Source of the DNA: Deltaproteobacteria bacterium
GTDB lineage: Bacteria; Myxococcota_A; UBA796; GCA-2862545
DNA length: 44,235 nucleotides
Direction of reading: 5' to 3'
Assembly (NCBI GenBank): GCA_011376105.1
Contig: DRPG01000436.1
Coordinates: 1-44,235, forward strand
Part shown: positions 1-8,104 of the stretch, one piece after another
Layout: each line of letters opens with the position of its first letter
Position numbering within the stretch: the first letter of the stretch is position 1
Notes under the pieces: generated by a model
The model's input: the letters and a program-made list of their open reading frames with translations, nothing else
Told to the model about the DNA's origin: nothing
Databases searched by the model: none
Translations under genes and position numbers: made by a program

Positions 1-1007
1 AAGGCAAGCTGTGGGTCGACTGTGGCTTCTGGGGCGGGGTGGTGCCGGGCAACGCAGACCAGCTCGAGCCCATGGTCGCCGCGGGGGTGCTGGGCTTCAA
101 GGCCTTCCTCTGCGGCTCGGGCATCGACGAGTTCCCGGCCTCCGACGAGGTGGTGTTGCGTGAGGCGATGCTGATCCTCTCCAGGCTGCGGGTCCCGCTG
201 CTCGCCCACTGTGAGCTGGAGTCCGAGCTTAGGCAGGCGCCAGCGGACGCCTCGCCCCGGGCGTACCTTCGCTACCTGCACACCCGGCCCCGGGAGGCCG
301 AGGATCGTGCGATCGAGCAGATGATCGAGCTGTCCCGGGAGACGGGGTGTCACGTCCACGTGGTCCACCTCTCGTCGGGCACGGCCCTGCCGGCGATCCG
401 GGCGGCAAAGGCCGCCGGGGTCCGGCTGACGGTGGAGACCTGCCCCCACTACCTGTGCCTGTCCGCCGAGGACATCGCCGACGGCGCCACCGCGTTCAAG
501 TGTGCTCCGCCGATCCGGGAGGATCACAACCGCGACGCCCTGTGGGCGGGGCTGGCGGACGGCACCATCGACGTCGTGGTCACCGATCACAGCCCGTGCG
601 CACCGGGCCTAAAGCGGCTCGAGGAGGGCGACTTCCTCCAGGCCTGGGGGGGGATCGCCTCGCTGCAGCTGGGGCTGCGTGCGGTGTGGACTGAGGCGCT
701 GCGGCGGGGTCTGTCGGTCAGGCAGGTGATGCGCTGGATGAGCGAGGCCCCCCGCCGCCTCGTCGGCTGGCCCGCCCACTCCGGCGTCGTCGCTGGTGCC
801 AGCGCCGATCTGATCGCCTGGGATCCGGACATCTCCGCTGAGATCGTCGCCTCCGAGCTGCTGCAGCGCCACCCGATCACCCCGTGGCTGGGGCGATCGT
901 TGGCGGGCCGGATCGAGTCGGTCTGGCTCCGGGGCGAGCCCATCCTCCACCGTGGACGCCCAGGATCCATCCCCACGGGCCGACCGATCTCGAGGGAGCA
1001 ACCATGA
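1..1007 (+). CDS. allB: Allantoinase, 5' end outside the window
   Basis: Cyclic amidohydrolase that opens the hydantoin ring of allantoin to give allantoate in the cytoplasm. The frame is open to the left edge (from base 3) and begins inside the family motif WVDCGFWGGVVPGN, so the N-terminus with the HxH metal site is missing. Visible family residues are the candidate carboxylated metal-bridging lysine in GFKAFLCGSG (codon 99-101), the metal histidines in LLAHCE and in VHVVHLSS, and the aspartate of VTDHSPC. FWGG and the missing CTP/orotate features favour allantoinase over dihydroorotase. Its TGA lies in an ATGA overlap with the allantoicase gene, so translation is probably coupled. About 335 residues are visible; the family is usually about 440-460. 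Confidence 0.93.
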   Translation, partial: GKLWVDCGFWGGVVPGNADQLEPMVAAGVLGFKAFLCGSGIDEFPASDEVVLREAMLILSRLRVPLLAHCELESELRQAPADASPRAYLRYLHTRPREAEDRAIEQMIELSRETGCHVHVVHLSSGTALPAIRAAKAAGVRLTVETCPHYLCLSAEDIADGATAFKCAPPIREDHNRDALWAGLADGTIDVVVTDHSPCAPGLKRLEEGDFLQAWGGIASLQLGLRAVWTEALRRGLSVRQVMRWMSEAPRRLVGWPAHSGVVAGASADLIAWDPDISAEIVASELLQRHPITPWLGRSLAGRIESVWLRGEPILHRGRPGSIPTGRPISREQP

Positions 1008-2527
1008 GCGACCCGGGCGTGATCGCCTTCACCGATCTCGTCGATCTTGCAGCCGAGTCCCTCGGGGGCCACGCCTTGATCGCAAGCGACGACTTCTTCG
1101 CGACGAAGGACAACCTGCTCAAGAGCTCCCACGCGGTGTTCGAGCCCGATCGCTACACCGACCGGGGCAAGTGGATGGACGGCTGGGAGTCCCGCAGGCG
1201 GCGGGTACCCGGCCACGACTGGTGCATCGTCCGATTGGGGGTGCCCGGCCGGATCCGGGCGGTCGACATCGACACGGCCCACTTCCTCGGCAACCATGCG
1301 CCCTACGCCAGCCTGGAGGGCTGTGTCGCGGATCCTGCGGCGGAGGGGGCTGAGCTACGCGACACCGCGACCTGGATCCCGGTGATCCGCTCGGTGCCCC
1401 TGGCCCGGGGTAGCCGCAACCTCTGCAGCTCGATCACCGATCAGGTCTTCACCCACGTACGGCTCAACATCTACCCCGACGGGGGGGTGGCCCGGCTGCG
1501 GGTGTATGGAGATCCGCACGTCGAGCTGCCCGAGGGTGACGCGGCGATGGATCTGGCGGCGATCACCGCGGGGGGGCGGGCGATCGTCTGCTCAGACGCG
1601 TTCTTCTCTCCGATGAGCAACCTGATCGCGCCGGGCCGCTCTACCTTCATGGGGGGGGGGGGGGAGACAAGGCGGAGCCGACCGCCGGGCTCGGACTTCA
1701 TCGTGGTCCGCCTCGGGCACCCCGGCGTCCTGGATCGGATCGTGCTCGAGACCCACCACTTCCGGGGAAATTACCCCGATCATGCCTACGTCGACGGGCT
1801 GTACTGGCCCGACGCCCCGCCCCGGCTGCTGGCTGCAGATCCTGGCTGGCACCCGATCACTGCCGCCTGCAAGCTCAAGGCAGACGCGATCGCCACCCTC
1901 GAGGTCACCGATCCAGCGCCGGTCACCCACCTCCGGCTGCGGATCGTGCCCGACGGGGGGATCTCGAGGATGCGGGCCCTGGGGCACCCCACGCTGATCA
2001 CCCCCGCCGACACCGATCCCTTGCTGCAGAGGCTCGCGTCGATGTCCGACGCACAGGCCAGGAGCGCCCTGACCCGCTGCTGCGGTGCCACCCGCTGGGT
2101 GGATGCGATGCTGGCTGCCCGTCCGTTCACCAGCCGGGTCCACCTGCTGGGGACCGCCGAGCAGCGCTGGTGGCACCTCGGCGATGGAGACTGGCGCGAG
2201 GCGTTCGAGCACCACCCGAGGATCGGCGCCGATCTGCACACCCTGCGGGAACGCTTCGCCGACACCGCCTCGCTGTCCGAGGGGGAGCAGGCCGGGGTCA
2301 CCGGCGCCGACGACGAGGTGCTCCAGGCCTTGGCCGAGGGCAACCTCGCCTACGAGGCCCGGTTCGGCCACATCTTCATCGTCTGTGCCTCGGGCTTGAC
2401 CGCCGAGGAGATGCTGGAGCGTCTGAGCGCCCGCCTCGATCTCACCCCCGAGGCCGAGCTCCGGATCGCAGCCGAGGCCCAGGCCCAGATCACCCGACTG
2501 CGCCTGCTCAGCCTGGAGGAGCCATGA
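1004..2527 (+). CDS. alc: Allantoicase fused to OHCU decarboxylase
   Basis: 507-residue bifunctional protein. Residues about 1-335 form allantoicase, which splits allantoate into ureidoglycolate and urea. It has the usual two tandem jelly-roll repeats, each starting with an SDDFFATKDNL / SDAFFSPMSNL segment and containing an ETRR/ESRR motif (WMDGWESRRRR, FMGGGGETRR). Residues about 337-507 match 2-oxo-4-hydroxy-4-carboxy-5-ureidoimidazoline (OHCU) decarboxylase: HHPRIG with the catalytic His, LSEGEQAGV, and FGHIFIVCASG followed by the C-terminal helices. The ATG at 1004 is chosen because it sits in an ATGA overlap and starts a family-like N-terminus. The second allantoicase repeat contains a run of 14 G (1651-1664) that keeps frame as sequenced. 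The fusion places two non-consecutive steps of urate breakdown on one chain. Confidence 0.92.
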   Translation: MSDPGVIAFTDLVDLAAESLGGHALIASDDFFATKDNLLKSSHAVFEPDRYTDRGKWMDGWESRRRRVPGHDWCIVRLGVPGRIRAVDIDTAHFLGNHAPYASLEGCVADPAAEGAELRDTATWIPVIRSVPLARGSRNLCSSITDQVFTHVRLNIYPDGGVARLRVYGDPHVELPEGDAAMDLAAITAGGRAIVCSDAFFSPMSNLIAPGRSTFMGGGGETRRSRPPGSDFIVVRLGHPGVLDRIVLETHHFRGNYPDHAYVDGLYWPDAPPRLLAADPGWHPITAACKLKADAIATLEVTDPAPVTHLRLRIVPDGGISRMRALGHPTLITPADTDPLLQRLASMSDAQARSALTRCCGATRWVDAMLAARPFTSRVHLLGTAEQRWWHLGDGDWREAFEHHPRIGADLHTLRERFADTASLSEGEQAGVTGADDEVLQALAEGNLAYEARFGHIFIVCASGLTAEEMLERLSARLDLTPEAELRIAAEAQAQITRLRLLSLEEP

Positions 2528-2862
2528 GTCCGCTGACCACCCACGTGCTAGATACCGCCCGGGGGCGCCCCGCCCAGGGGCTGACGATCGTGCTCGAGCG
2601 CCAGGCACCCGAGGGCTTCGTCGAGATCGCCCGGGGCGAGACCGACGCAGACGGCAGGGTCCGCGAGCTGATCGACGCCTCCCGCTTCAGCGCCGGGATC
2701 TGGCGGCTGACGTTCCACACCGGAGCCTACCTCGAGGCGATGGGCACTCCGGGCTTCTACCCCTGGGTCGCCGTCGTCTTCACCGTGACCCAACCCGAGG
2801 AGCACCACCACGTGCCCCTGCTGCTGTCCCCCCATGGCTACAGCACCTACCGGGGGAGCTGA
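2524..2862 (+). CDS. uraH: 5-hydroxyisourate hydrolase (transthyretin-like)
   Basis: 112-residue transthyretin-related protein that hydrolyses 5-hydroxyisourate to OHCU, the substrate of the decarboxylase domain encoded just upstream. It has the N-terminal THVLDTARGRPA motif with the catalytic His7, the central WRLTFHTG segment with the catalytic Arg, EEHHHVPLLLSP with the third active-site His, and the diagnostic C-terminal tetrapeptide YRGS. The length is normal for bacterial UraH. The ATG overlaps the upstream TGA (ATGA), so the three genes form a tightly coupled operon. The product looks cytoplasmic, with no signal peptide. Urate oxidase and the enzyme using ureidoglycolate are not in the window. 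Confidence 0.95.
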   Translation: MSPLTTHVLDTARGRPAQGLTIVLERQAPEGFVEIARGETDADGRVRELIDASRFSAGIWRLTFHTGAYLEAMGTPGFYPWVAVVFTVTQPEEHHHVPLLLSPHGYSTYRGS

Positions 2863-3131
2863 GCCCTGACTGGGCGGACCCAGGGGGCTCTCGAGCGCAG
2901 CTGGGCGGGACTTCCAGGGTGTCGCGGGCGCGACCGGGCAGGGGCCCCGCGGAACGTCGCACGCGCTTAGGCTTCGGCTGTTTTTGCGTGCTTCGGCCGG
3001 AGCTTTGTGGCGGTTCAAGCGGCCTCTCAGCGTGCGTTTGGGCACTGCGGACGTGGCTCGGCGGGGCTCCCGGGGAGCGGAGAGCCCCCACAGCCCTCTC
3101 TCTTGGTTCGGCTCGAGACCCGGGCCCCCAC

Positions 3132-3187
3132 CACTTCATAGGGGCTCTTTGAGTCGGGGCGAGCGTGTTGAGGGCCCCTACGAAGTG
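3132..3187. repeat. 56-bp inverted repeat (long hairpin)
   Basis: Bases 3132-3148 (CACTTCATAGGGGCTCT) are the reverse complement of 3171-3187 (AGGGCCCCTACGAAGTG) except at two positions, giving a 17-bp stem around a 22-base loop. Read as minus-strand RNA, one mismatch becomes a G-U wobble; on the plus strand the other does. It lies 270 bases after uraH and could end transcripts or be processed. No U-run follows, so a classical terminator is not shown. Confidence 0.65.
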
Positions 3188-3264
3188 CCCCTTGGGTCTC
3201 GGGCCTCACGGCGGCGGGGCGGAGCTCCCGGGGCTGACGACGAAGCGCATGAGTCGGGACGAAG

Positions 3265-3887
3265 CGCCGTACGCCCAGCGTCTTCAGCCCTCGCCCTTGC
3301 ACTGAGGTTCTTCGCTAGCTCCTCCCGTTCGCCCACCCACGCCCAGCGCTCGCCCTTGCACTGAGCTCCTCCGCAGCCGCTTCCGTCCGCCCACCCACGC
3401 CCAGCGCTCGCCCCTCCGCCGACGCCTCGTCTCTCCCCGAACGCCCCGCCGAGCCCAGCCTCCGCCCCTCCCCGAGCGCTGCGACCCTCCCCCAGCGCTC
3501 CGCTGAGCCCGTCGGTCGCCCCGAGCAGGGCTGTGCCCGCAGCGCCCCGGGCGCCCCGCCCAGCCGGGCTCGCAGCGCCCCGGGCGCCCCGCCCAGCCGG
3601 GCTCGCAGCGCCCCGGGAGCCCCGCTGAGCCGCGCCCGCGCCACCCCGGGCGCCCCGCCCAGCCAGGCCCGAGGCGCCGTACGCCCAGCGTCTGCAGCTC
3701 ACGCTCCTGCACTGAGGTTCTTCGCAGTCGCCCCCGCTCGCCCACCCACGCCCGGCCCCCGCCCTTCCGCCGACGCTTCGCTCCTCCCCGAGCGCTCCGC
3801 CGAGCCCGGCCTCCGCCCCTCCCCGGCGCTGCGCCCCTCCTCGAGCGCCCCGCCGAGCCCGTCGGTCGCCCCGAGCAGGGCCGTGCC
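3265..3887. repeat. Diverged large direct repeat, two copies
   Basis: Two copies of a composite repeat. Copy one runs about 3265-3537 and copy two about 3675-3887. Both open with CGCCGTACGCCCAGCGTCT, continue through GCACTGAGGTTCTTCGC and CCCACCCACGCCC, and close with GTCGGTCGCCCCGAGCAGGG (3511-3530 and 3861-3880). Offsets of about 350-410 bases between matching blocks show insertions and deletions after duplication. A shorter internal copy of the CCCACCCACGCCCAGCGCTC block occurs at 3331-3357. No coding function is evident. Confidence 0.6.
3539..3670. repeat. 33-bp tandem repeat, four copies
   Basis: Unit GCAGCGCCCCGGGCGCCCCG plus 13 more bases. Copies lie at 3539-3571 and 3572-3604 (identical), and at 3605-3637 and 3638-3670 (diverged). 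The unit is a multiple of three, which explains why misleading minus-strand open frames with GWAGRPGRCEP repeats cross it. Confidence 0.8.
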
Positions 3888-3933
3888 CTCCCCGGACGCC
3901 TCGGTGAGACGTGCTGCTTCGTGAGGTTGTCGC

Positions 3934-4139
3934 GGGGATAGCGGTCGAGCGAGCCCGGCCACCCCCGACCCTCCCCGATCGCTCGTGCAGACCGCGTAGG
4001 GTTCCCAGACAACCGAGCAGCAAAGGGGAGGGCTGTGGGGATAGCGGTCGAGCGAGCCCGGTCACACCCGACCCTCCCCGGTCGCTCGTGCAGACCGCGT
4101 AGGGCTCCCAGACAACCGAGCAGTCAAGGGGAGGGTTAC
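3934..4139. repeat. About 103-bp tandem duplication
   Basis: Copy one 3934-4036, copy two 4037-4139. Both start GGGGATAGCGGTCGAGCGAG and contain TCGCTCGTGCAGACCGCGTA followed by CCAGACAACCGAGCAG, differing at only a few bases. Each copy carries CCCTCCCC near its first third and GGGGAGGG near its end, so each can fold as a hairpin. Copy two runs into the stop codon of the TRAP permease gene (TAA complement at 4136-4138), so the repeat sits immediately at the 3' end of that operon. Confidence 0.8.
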
Positions 4140-5458
4140 TCGAGCCAGAAGGTCACCAGCTGTGGGAACAGGATCACCAGCAGCAGCCCCACCGCCTGGA
4201 TCCCGATGAAGGGCACCGCGCCACGGTAGATCGCGGCGGTGCTCACCTGCTCGGGCGCCACCCCGCGCAGGTAGAACAGCGAGAACCCAAACGGGGGGGT
4301 GAGGAAGCTCATCTGCAGGTTCATCCCAATCAAGACCCCGAACCACACCAGATCGATGCCCAGCATCCGGGCCGCGGGGACCAGCAGCGGCAGCACGATG
4401 AACGCGATCTCGAAGAAGTCGATGAAGAACCCCAGCAAGAAGACGGCGAGGTTCGCGACGATCAGCAGGCCCCACCGTCCCCCTGGCAGGCCCGTGAGCA
4501 GCTCTTCGATCCACAGATCCCCGTCCAGGCCCCGAAACACCAGGGCGAACAGGGTCGAGCCCACCAGGAGGAACAACACCATGGCGGTGAGCTGGGTCGT
4601 CTCGTCCAGCGCGCCCCGGACGGCCTCGAGGGTGAGCCGTCGGTGGGCCGCCGCCAGCCCCATCGCGCCCAGCGCGCCCAGCGCGCCGGCCTCCGTCGGG
4701 GTGGCCACCCCCCAGAAGATGCTGCCGAGGACCAGCAAGATCAGCACCAGCGGTGGGATCATCACCCCCACCACCCGCCTCAGCAGGGCGAGGCCGCTGG
4801 TGGGGCGGGCCTCGGGGGGCAGGGCCGGGGCCGCGTCGGGGCGCAGCAGCGCGACCCCGAGCACATAGAGCGCATACAGCCCCGACAGCATCAGCCCCGG
4901 CAGCAGGCTCCCGACGAACAGATCCCCTACGCTGATCCCCAGCTGATCCGCCAGCACCACCAGCACCACGCTGGGGGGAACGATCTGCCCCAGGGTGCCC
5001 GAGGCACAGATCACCCCGGAGGACAGCTCGGGGCTGTAGCCATGGCGCAGCATCACCGGCAGGCTGATCAGGCCCATCGCCACCACCGACGCCCCCACGA
5101 CCCCTGTGGCGGCCGCGAGCAGGGTGCCCACCAGCACCACCGACAGGGCGAGCCCCCCTCGCATCGAGCCAAACAGGGATCCCATTGTGGTGAGCAGATC
5201 TTCGGCGAGCCGGCTGCGCTCGAGCAGGGTGCCCATGAACACGAAGAACGGGACCGCCAGCAGCACATAGTTGCTCATGATCCCGAACACGCGCTCGGGG
5301 AACGCGTACAGCAGCGCAGCGTCGAACACCCCGACGGCGCCGCCGATCGCAGCAAAGGCCAGGGCAGTGCCCGCCAGGGAGAACGCCACCGGGTACCCGC
5401 TGAAGATCAGCACGAACGCGACCCCGAACATCAGCGGGCCGAGCCACTCTTCCCTCAT
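4136..5458 (-). CDS. TRAP transporter large permease (DctM family)
   Basis: 440-residue polytopic inner-membrane protein, the ion-coupled translocation subunit of a tripartite ATP-independent periplasmic transporter. It has about a dozen hydrophobic segments and family signatures such as [46 protein letters not shown] and, near the C-terminus, [20 protein letters not shown]. Length is normal. The ATG at 5458 is preferred over one at 5479 because it overlaps the upstream TGA (ATGA) and follows a strong GGAGGAGGG. It is encoded after the small permease, the usual order. No DctP solute-binding gene lies in the window, so the substrate cannot be inferred; organic acids are typical. Confidence 0.93.
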   Translation of the reverse strand: MREEWLGPLMFGVAFVLIFSGYPVAFSLAGTALAFAAIGGAVGVFDAALLYAFPERVFGIMSNYVLLAVPFFVFMGTLLERSRLAEDLLTTMGSLFGSMRGGLALSVVLVGTLLAAATGVVGASVVAMGLISLPVMLRHGYSPELSSGVICASGTLGQIVPPSVVLVVLADQLGISVGDLFVGSLLPGLMLSGLYALYVLGVALLRPDAAPALPPEARPTSGLALLRRVVGVMIPPLVLILLVLGSIFWGVATPTEAGALGALGAMGLAAAHRRLTLEAVRGALDETTQLTAMVLFLLVGSTLFALVFRGLDGDLWIEELLTGLPGGRWGLLIVANLAVFLLGFFIDFFEIAFIVLPLLVPAARMLGIDLVWFGVLIGMNLQMSFLTPPFGFSLFYLRGVAPEQVSTAAIYRGAVPFIGIQAVGLLLVILFPQLVTFWLE

Positions 5459-5985
5459 CCCTCCTCCCCGGGGGCCCACGCGGTGATCAGCAGGGCCGGG
5501 ATCCGGGCCAGGCCCGCGAGCCCCAGCAGCCCCAGGGACACCGGCAGCAGCGTCTTGACCGGGAAGCGCGGCAGTCCCCCTGGATCCGGGGACTGCTCAA
5601 GGATCGCCCAGCTGTTGGCCACCGACGACAGGCTCACCCACACCCCGAACCCGCAGAAGGGCAGGAGGAACAGCAGGGTGCCCACGAGATCGATCCGGGC
5701 CCGGCTCCGGGGGGACAGCCGCCCATACAGCACGTCCACTCGGACGTGGCGATCGGCCACCAGGGCGTAGGGTGCTGCCAGGAGGAACACCGCAGCGAAG
5801 AGGTACCACTGCGCCTCGAGCAGCGCGTTGCTGCTGAGGTTCACCCCCACATAGCGCCCTGCATAGCGGGCCACCGCGTTGAAGGCACCGATCCCCACCA
5901 TGGCGAGGATCAGCCACCGGACCCCATGGCCCAGCACGGTGTGGACGCGATCGACGCCTCGTGCGAGGCGCAGCAAGGCCTGCAT
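5455..5985 (-). CDS. TRAP transporter small permease (DctQ family)
   Basis: 176-residue four-helix membrane protein that pairs with the DctM subunit encoded downstream. Features are a first hydrophobic helix [17 protein letters not shown], the family segment [20 protein letters not shown] followed by [11 protein letters not shown], and two more helices in the C-terminal half. The frame stays open upstream to 6078, but that part is low-complexity sequence from the tandem repeats; the ATG at 5985 gives a normal DctQ N-terminus. The stop overlaps the DctM start by four bases. The promoter presumably lies in the repeat-filled spacer 5986-6207, where no clear hexamers were seen. Confidence 0.9.
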   Translation of the reverse strand: MQALLRLARGVDRVHTVLGHGVRWLILAMVGIGAFNAVARYAGRYVGVNLSSNALLEAQWYLFAAVFLLAAPYALVADRHVRVDVLYGRLSPRSRARIDLVGTLLFLLPFCGFGVWVSLSSVANSWAILEQSPDPGGLPRFPVKTLLPVSLGLLGLAGLARIPALLITAWAPGEEG

Positions 5986-6010
5986 CTGTCCTCCAGGGGC
6001 CGCGGGCCTG

Positions 6011-6194
6011 CCCTGTGGCTTGCTCCCCGGCCCTGTGGCTTGCTCCCCGGCCCGGCGCTGGAGGGCAGCGCCGACCACACCAGCGATCGCAGCCGCGGGC
6101 CGGCCCTGTGGCTTGCTCTCTGGCCCTGTGGCTTGCTCTCTGGCCCTGTGGCCCGCGCTCTCCGGCCCTGTGGCCCGCGCTCTCCGGCCCGGGG
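6011..6194. repeat. Three sets of 20-22-bp tandem doublets
   Basis: The spacer upstream of the TRAP genes holds three related doublets. CCCTGTGGCTTGCTCCCCGG occurs twice (6011-6050), CCCTGTGGCTTGCTCTCTGG occurs twice from 6103, and a 22-base variant starting CCCTGTGGCCCGCGCTCTCC occurs twice directly after it. All share CCCTGTGGC. Each variant is present exactly twice, which suggests successive local duplications of a diverged ancestor. Confidence 0.85.
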
Positions 6195-6207
6195 CACCGG
6201 GGGCGGA

Positions 6208-7062
6208 TCAGATCCTGCGCAGCTTCATCTGCACATCGCCCGACCAGTGGTTGTCGAACGCCCGCACACAGGTGGACAGGTAGCGATCGTAGTCGTCATA
6301 GACTTGATCGCCCCACTGGGCCCGGATCTCGGTCTCGTGTTGTTGGAAGCGGCGGTACCACTCGGCGGTGGTCTCGCGGTAGCTGCGGCGGCGCATGATC
6401 AGCCGCTACAGCTCCCACTTAGGGCTGATCGCGACCACCAGCTCCTCGATCCGGGGGTTCAGGCCACCGGGGAAGATGATGTCAGCGGTGAACGCCAGAT
6501 CTTCAAGATCTTTCCGGGCCCGGGGGACCCGGTTGCGCAGGATCGCCTGGAAGCCAAAGGCCGCACCGGGCTCGACCCACTCGGCCAGCTTGTTGAAGTA
6601 GTCGCGGTACAGCCCCACCGCCAGCCCCTGGCGGGCCTGGGCCGGAGAGCACAGGTGGTCGATCATCTCGATGGAGACGAGGCCATCGTACTTCTGGGGG
6701 GGGTTGAACAGGGCGTAGTCCTGCAGCCAGAACTTCGCCCGATCGGCCGGCAGGCCCCGCTCCTCGCAGAACCGCAGCTGCTCGGTGGACAGGGTGATAC
6801 CGTGGGCTTCCTTGATCCCGAAGCGCACCATGCAGTCGATGGCTGAGCCCCAGCCACAGCCGATGTCGAGCACCGTCTTGTCCTCACCGAGCTCGGCGAA
6901 GTCGTACAAGATCCGGGCTTTGTGCTCCTGCGCCTGCTCGAGCGTCCAGGACGGATCGTCCCAGGCGGCGGAGGTGTAGTGCATGTTCTCATCGAGCCAC
7001 AGCTGAAAGAACTCGTTCGAAACAGAGTAGCTCTGATCGATCTCTGCCTGGGTGGACGTCAT
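6208..7062 (-). pseudogene. Cyclopropane-fatty-acid-synthase-like methyltransferase, interrupted by in-frame TAG
   Basis: SAM-dependent methyltransferase of the CFA/mycolate-cyclopropanase family. The first 218 residues hold the N-terminal SYSVSNEFFQLWLDENMHYT segment, the SAM motif VLDIGCGWGS, and SIEMIDHL. Translation then meets TAG (complement of 6406-6408) after SPKWEL. The same frame continues without further stops for 65 codons (RLIMRRRSYRETTAEW onward), giving the normal C-terminal helices and ending at 6208. The joined product would be about 284 residues, the usual family size, so exactly one codon breaks it. TAG also ends ordinary genes here (17300-17302, 35012-35014), so general recoding is unlikely. 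A GAGGTGA ribosome site precedes the ATG at 7062. It may be a recent nonsense mutation, a sequencing error or readthrough; the truncated 218-residue form lacks the family C-terminus. Confidence 0.8.
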
Positions 7063-7112
7063 GGATCACCTCAGCTCGGGGATGGCCCCTTTACGGGACT
7101 GGAGCTATCTCG

Positions 7113-8024
7113 TCAACGTCGTGCCCTGCGAATGACGAGCCGGATCCCCCCGAGCAGGGCCAGCCCTCCGGCCCCGAGCATCGCCAGCCAGGGCAGTGAG
7201 AAGACCCCCAGCAGCAGCAGCCCCCGCCCCACCGCCGCCAGCGCCGCCAGAGAGCGGGACCAGGCGGCCCCCAGCTCTTCTGCGAGGGGGCGCTCCACCA
7301 GGGGAGCATAGGCCTGGCGCACCGAGACGTCGACGCTCAGGTTAGCGAGCTGGACCCGGGTCGCGAGGGCCCGCTGCTGGCGCTCGAAGGCCTCCACCTC
7401 GCCCCGGATCCGTCCCAGCTCTCGCTCAGCGGCGAGCACCTCCGCCAGATCCGCCGTCTCCTCCTCCAGCAGGGCCAGCAGCCGGGCCTCGGTCTGGCGG
7501 CTGGTCACCAGCCGGGCCTCCACGTCGATCCACTGGGTGGTGACGTCCTCGCTGTGCAGGGCCAGGTGGGAGATCTCCACCGTCTCGGCGGTCCAAGACA
7601 GCAAGGGATCGAGCTCATCGGGGGGCACCTGGATCGTCACTGCGCCGTGCCCCACCCGCCCCGCCCAGCGATCCAGGGACAGCTCTGAGAGGTGCCCACC
7701 GTGCTCGGCGAGCCAGCGCCGCAGATCCTGCTCGAACGGCTCCCAGGCCCCGACGATCACGCTCACCTGGCCGCTGCGGACCACCTTACGCGCTGCATCT
7801 CTGCGCGCGACTTCGCCGGAGATCGCCCCGCCCTCCAGGCCCCCCAGATCCCTCGCAGCGGTGCTCGTGGGCGCGTCCGTCACCGTGGGATCTCCGGTGG
7901 ATCCACCGATCCCGGAGGCCGGGGGGAGCGTGACGAGGGGAGAGGCCTGGGCCGGGTCGGGCTCATAGGCCGAGCAGGAGCACGACAGGGCGATGAGCGA
8001 GGCGAGGGGCAGGGGGTGGATCAT
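7113..8024 (-). CDS. DUF4349 family lipoprotein
   Basis: 303-residue envelope protein of unknown function. It has a lipoprotein-type signal (MIHPLPLASLIALSCSC; modification at one of the two cysteines), a Thr/Pro/Gly linker, the DUF4349 core with an N-terminal beta region (GQVSVIVGAWEPFEQDL, GHGAVTIQVPPDELDPLL), a central helical hairpin around DVEARLVTSRQTEARLLALL, a second strand region (LANLSVDVSVR) and a C-terminal membrane helix followed by an Arg-rich tail (RLVIRRARR). The ATG at 8024 is chosen over an upstream extension because GGAGGT lies at ideal spacing and the signal peptide starts there. It is divergent from the methyltransferase gene at 8105. Both a lipid anchor and a C-terminal helix would hold it at the inner membrane. 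Confidence 0.82.
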   Translation of the reverse strand: MIHPLPLASLIALSCSCSAYEPDPAQASPLVTLPPASGIGGSTGDPTVTDAPTSTAARDLGGLEGGAISGEVARRDAARKVVRSGQVSVIVGAWEPFEQDLRRWLAEHGGHLSELSLDRWAGRVGHGAVTIQVPPDELDPLLSWTAETVEISHLALHSEDVTTQWIDVEARLVTSRQTEARLLALLEEETADLAEVLAAERELGRIRGEVEAFERQQRALATRVQLANLSVDVSVRQAYAPLVERPLAEELGAAWSRSLAALAAVGRGLLLLGVFSLPWLAMLGAGGLALLGGIRLVIRRARR

Positions 8025-8068
8025 TGTGGGACCTCCGTGTCCTGCCAACGCAGCGGGAGCCGATCCGC

Positions 8069-8097
8069 TTTCACCTCCTGCGGCCATGCGGTAGCGT
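8069..8097 (+). promoter_or_regulatory. Candidate sigma-70-type promoter, leaderless
   Basis: TTTCAC (8069-8074), a 17-base spacer and TAGCGT (8092-8097) resemble -35 and -10 boxes. The -10 box ends seven bases before the ATG at 8105, placing the likely transcription start at or next to the start codon. No Shine-Dalgarno sequence precedes that ATG, consistent with a leaderless message. Confidence 0.4.
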
Positions 8098-8104
8098 CAC
8101 CGCG

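Larger units (their letters stand above)
2863..4135. other. Long repeat-rich spacer without a recognisable gene
   Basis: A 1.27-kb stretch between the uraH stop and the end of the TRAP operon. From about 3260 the plus strand is extremely C-rich and made of overlapping direct repeats listed separately. The minus strand has open frames over 200 codons, but they encode only Arg/Gly/Ala/Pro-rich repetitive peptides, overlap each other in several frames and have no convincing ribosome binding site. They are best read as by-products of composition. No GATC tetramer was found between 2863 and 3976, whereas flanking genes have about 15-18 per kb, so the block differs in composition from its surroundings. 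Confidence 0.7.

Noticed and set aside
1640-1690. Frameshift at the 14-G tract in the allantoicase gene
   Set aside because: Conserved ETRR and downstream second-repeat sequence continue in the same frame, so the length as given is consistent with an intact gene.
3178-4065. Long minus-strand open frames (295 and 242 codons) in the repeat-rich spacer
   Set aside because: They encode only repetitive Arg/Gly/Ala/Pro sequence, overlap in several frames, have no ribosome site and arise from a 33-bp unit that is a multiple of three.
6011-6194. CRISPR-like array near 6011-6194 and at 43760-43934
   Set aside because: Units are directly adjacent without unique spacers and no cas genes are present; these are plain tandem repeats.
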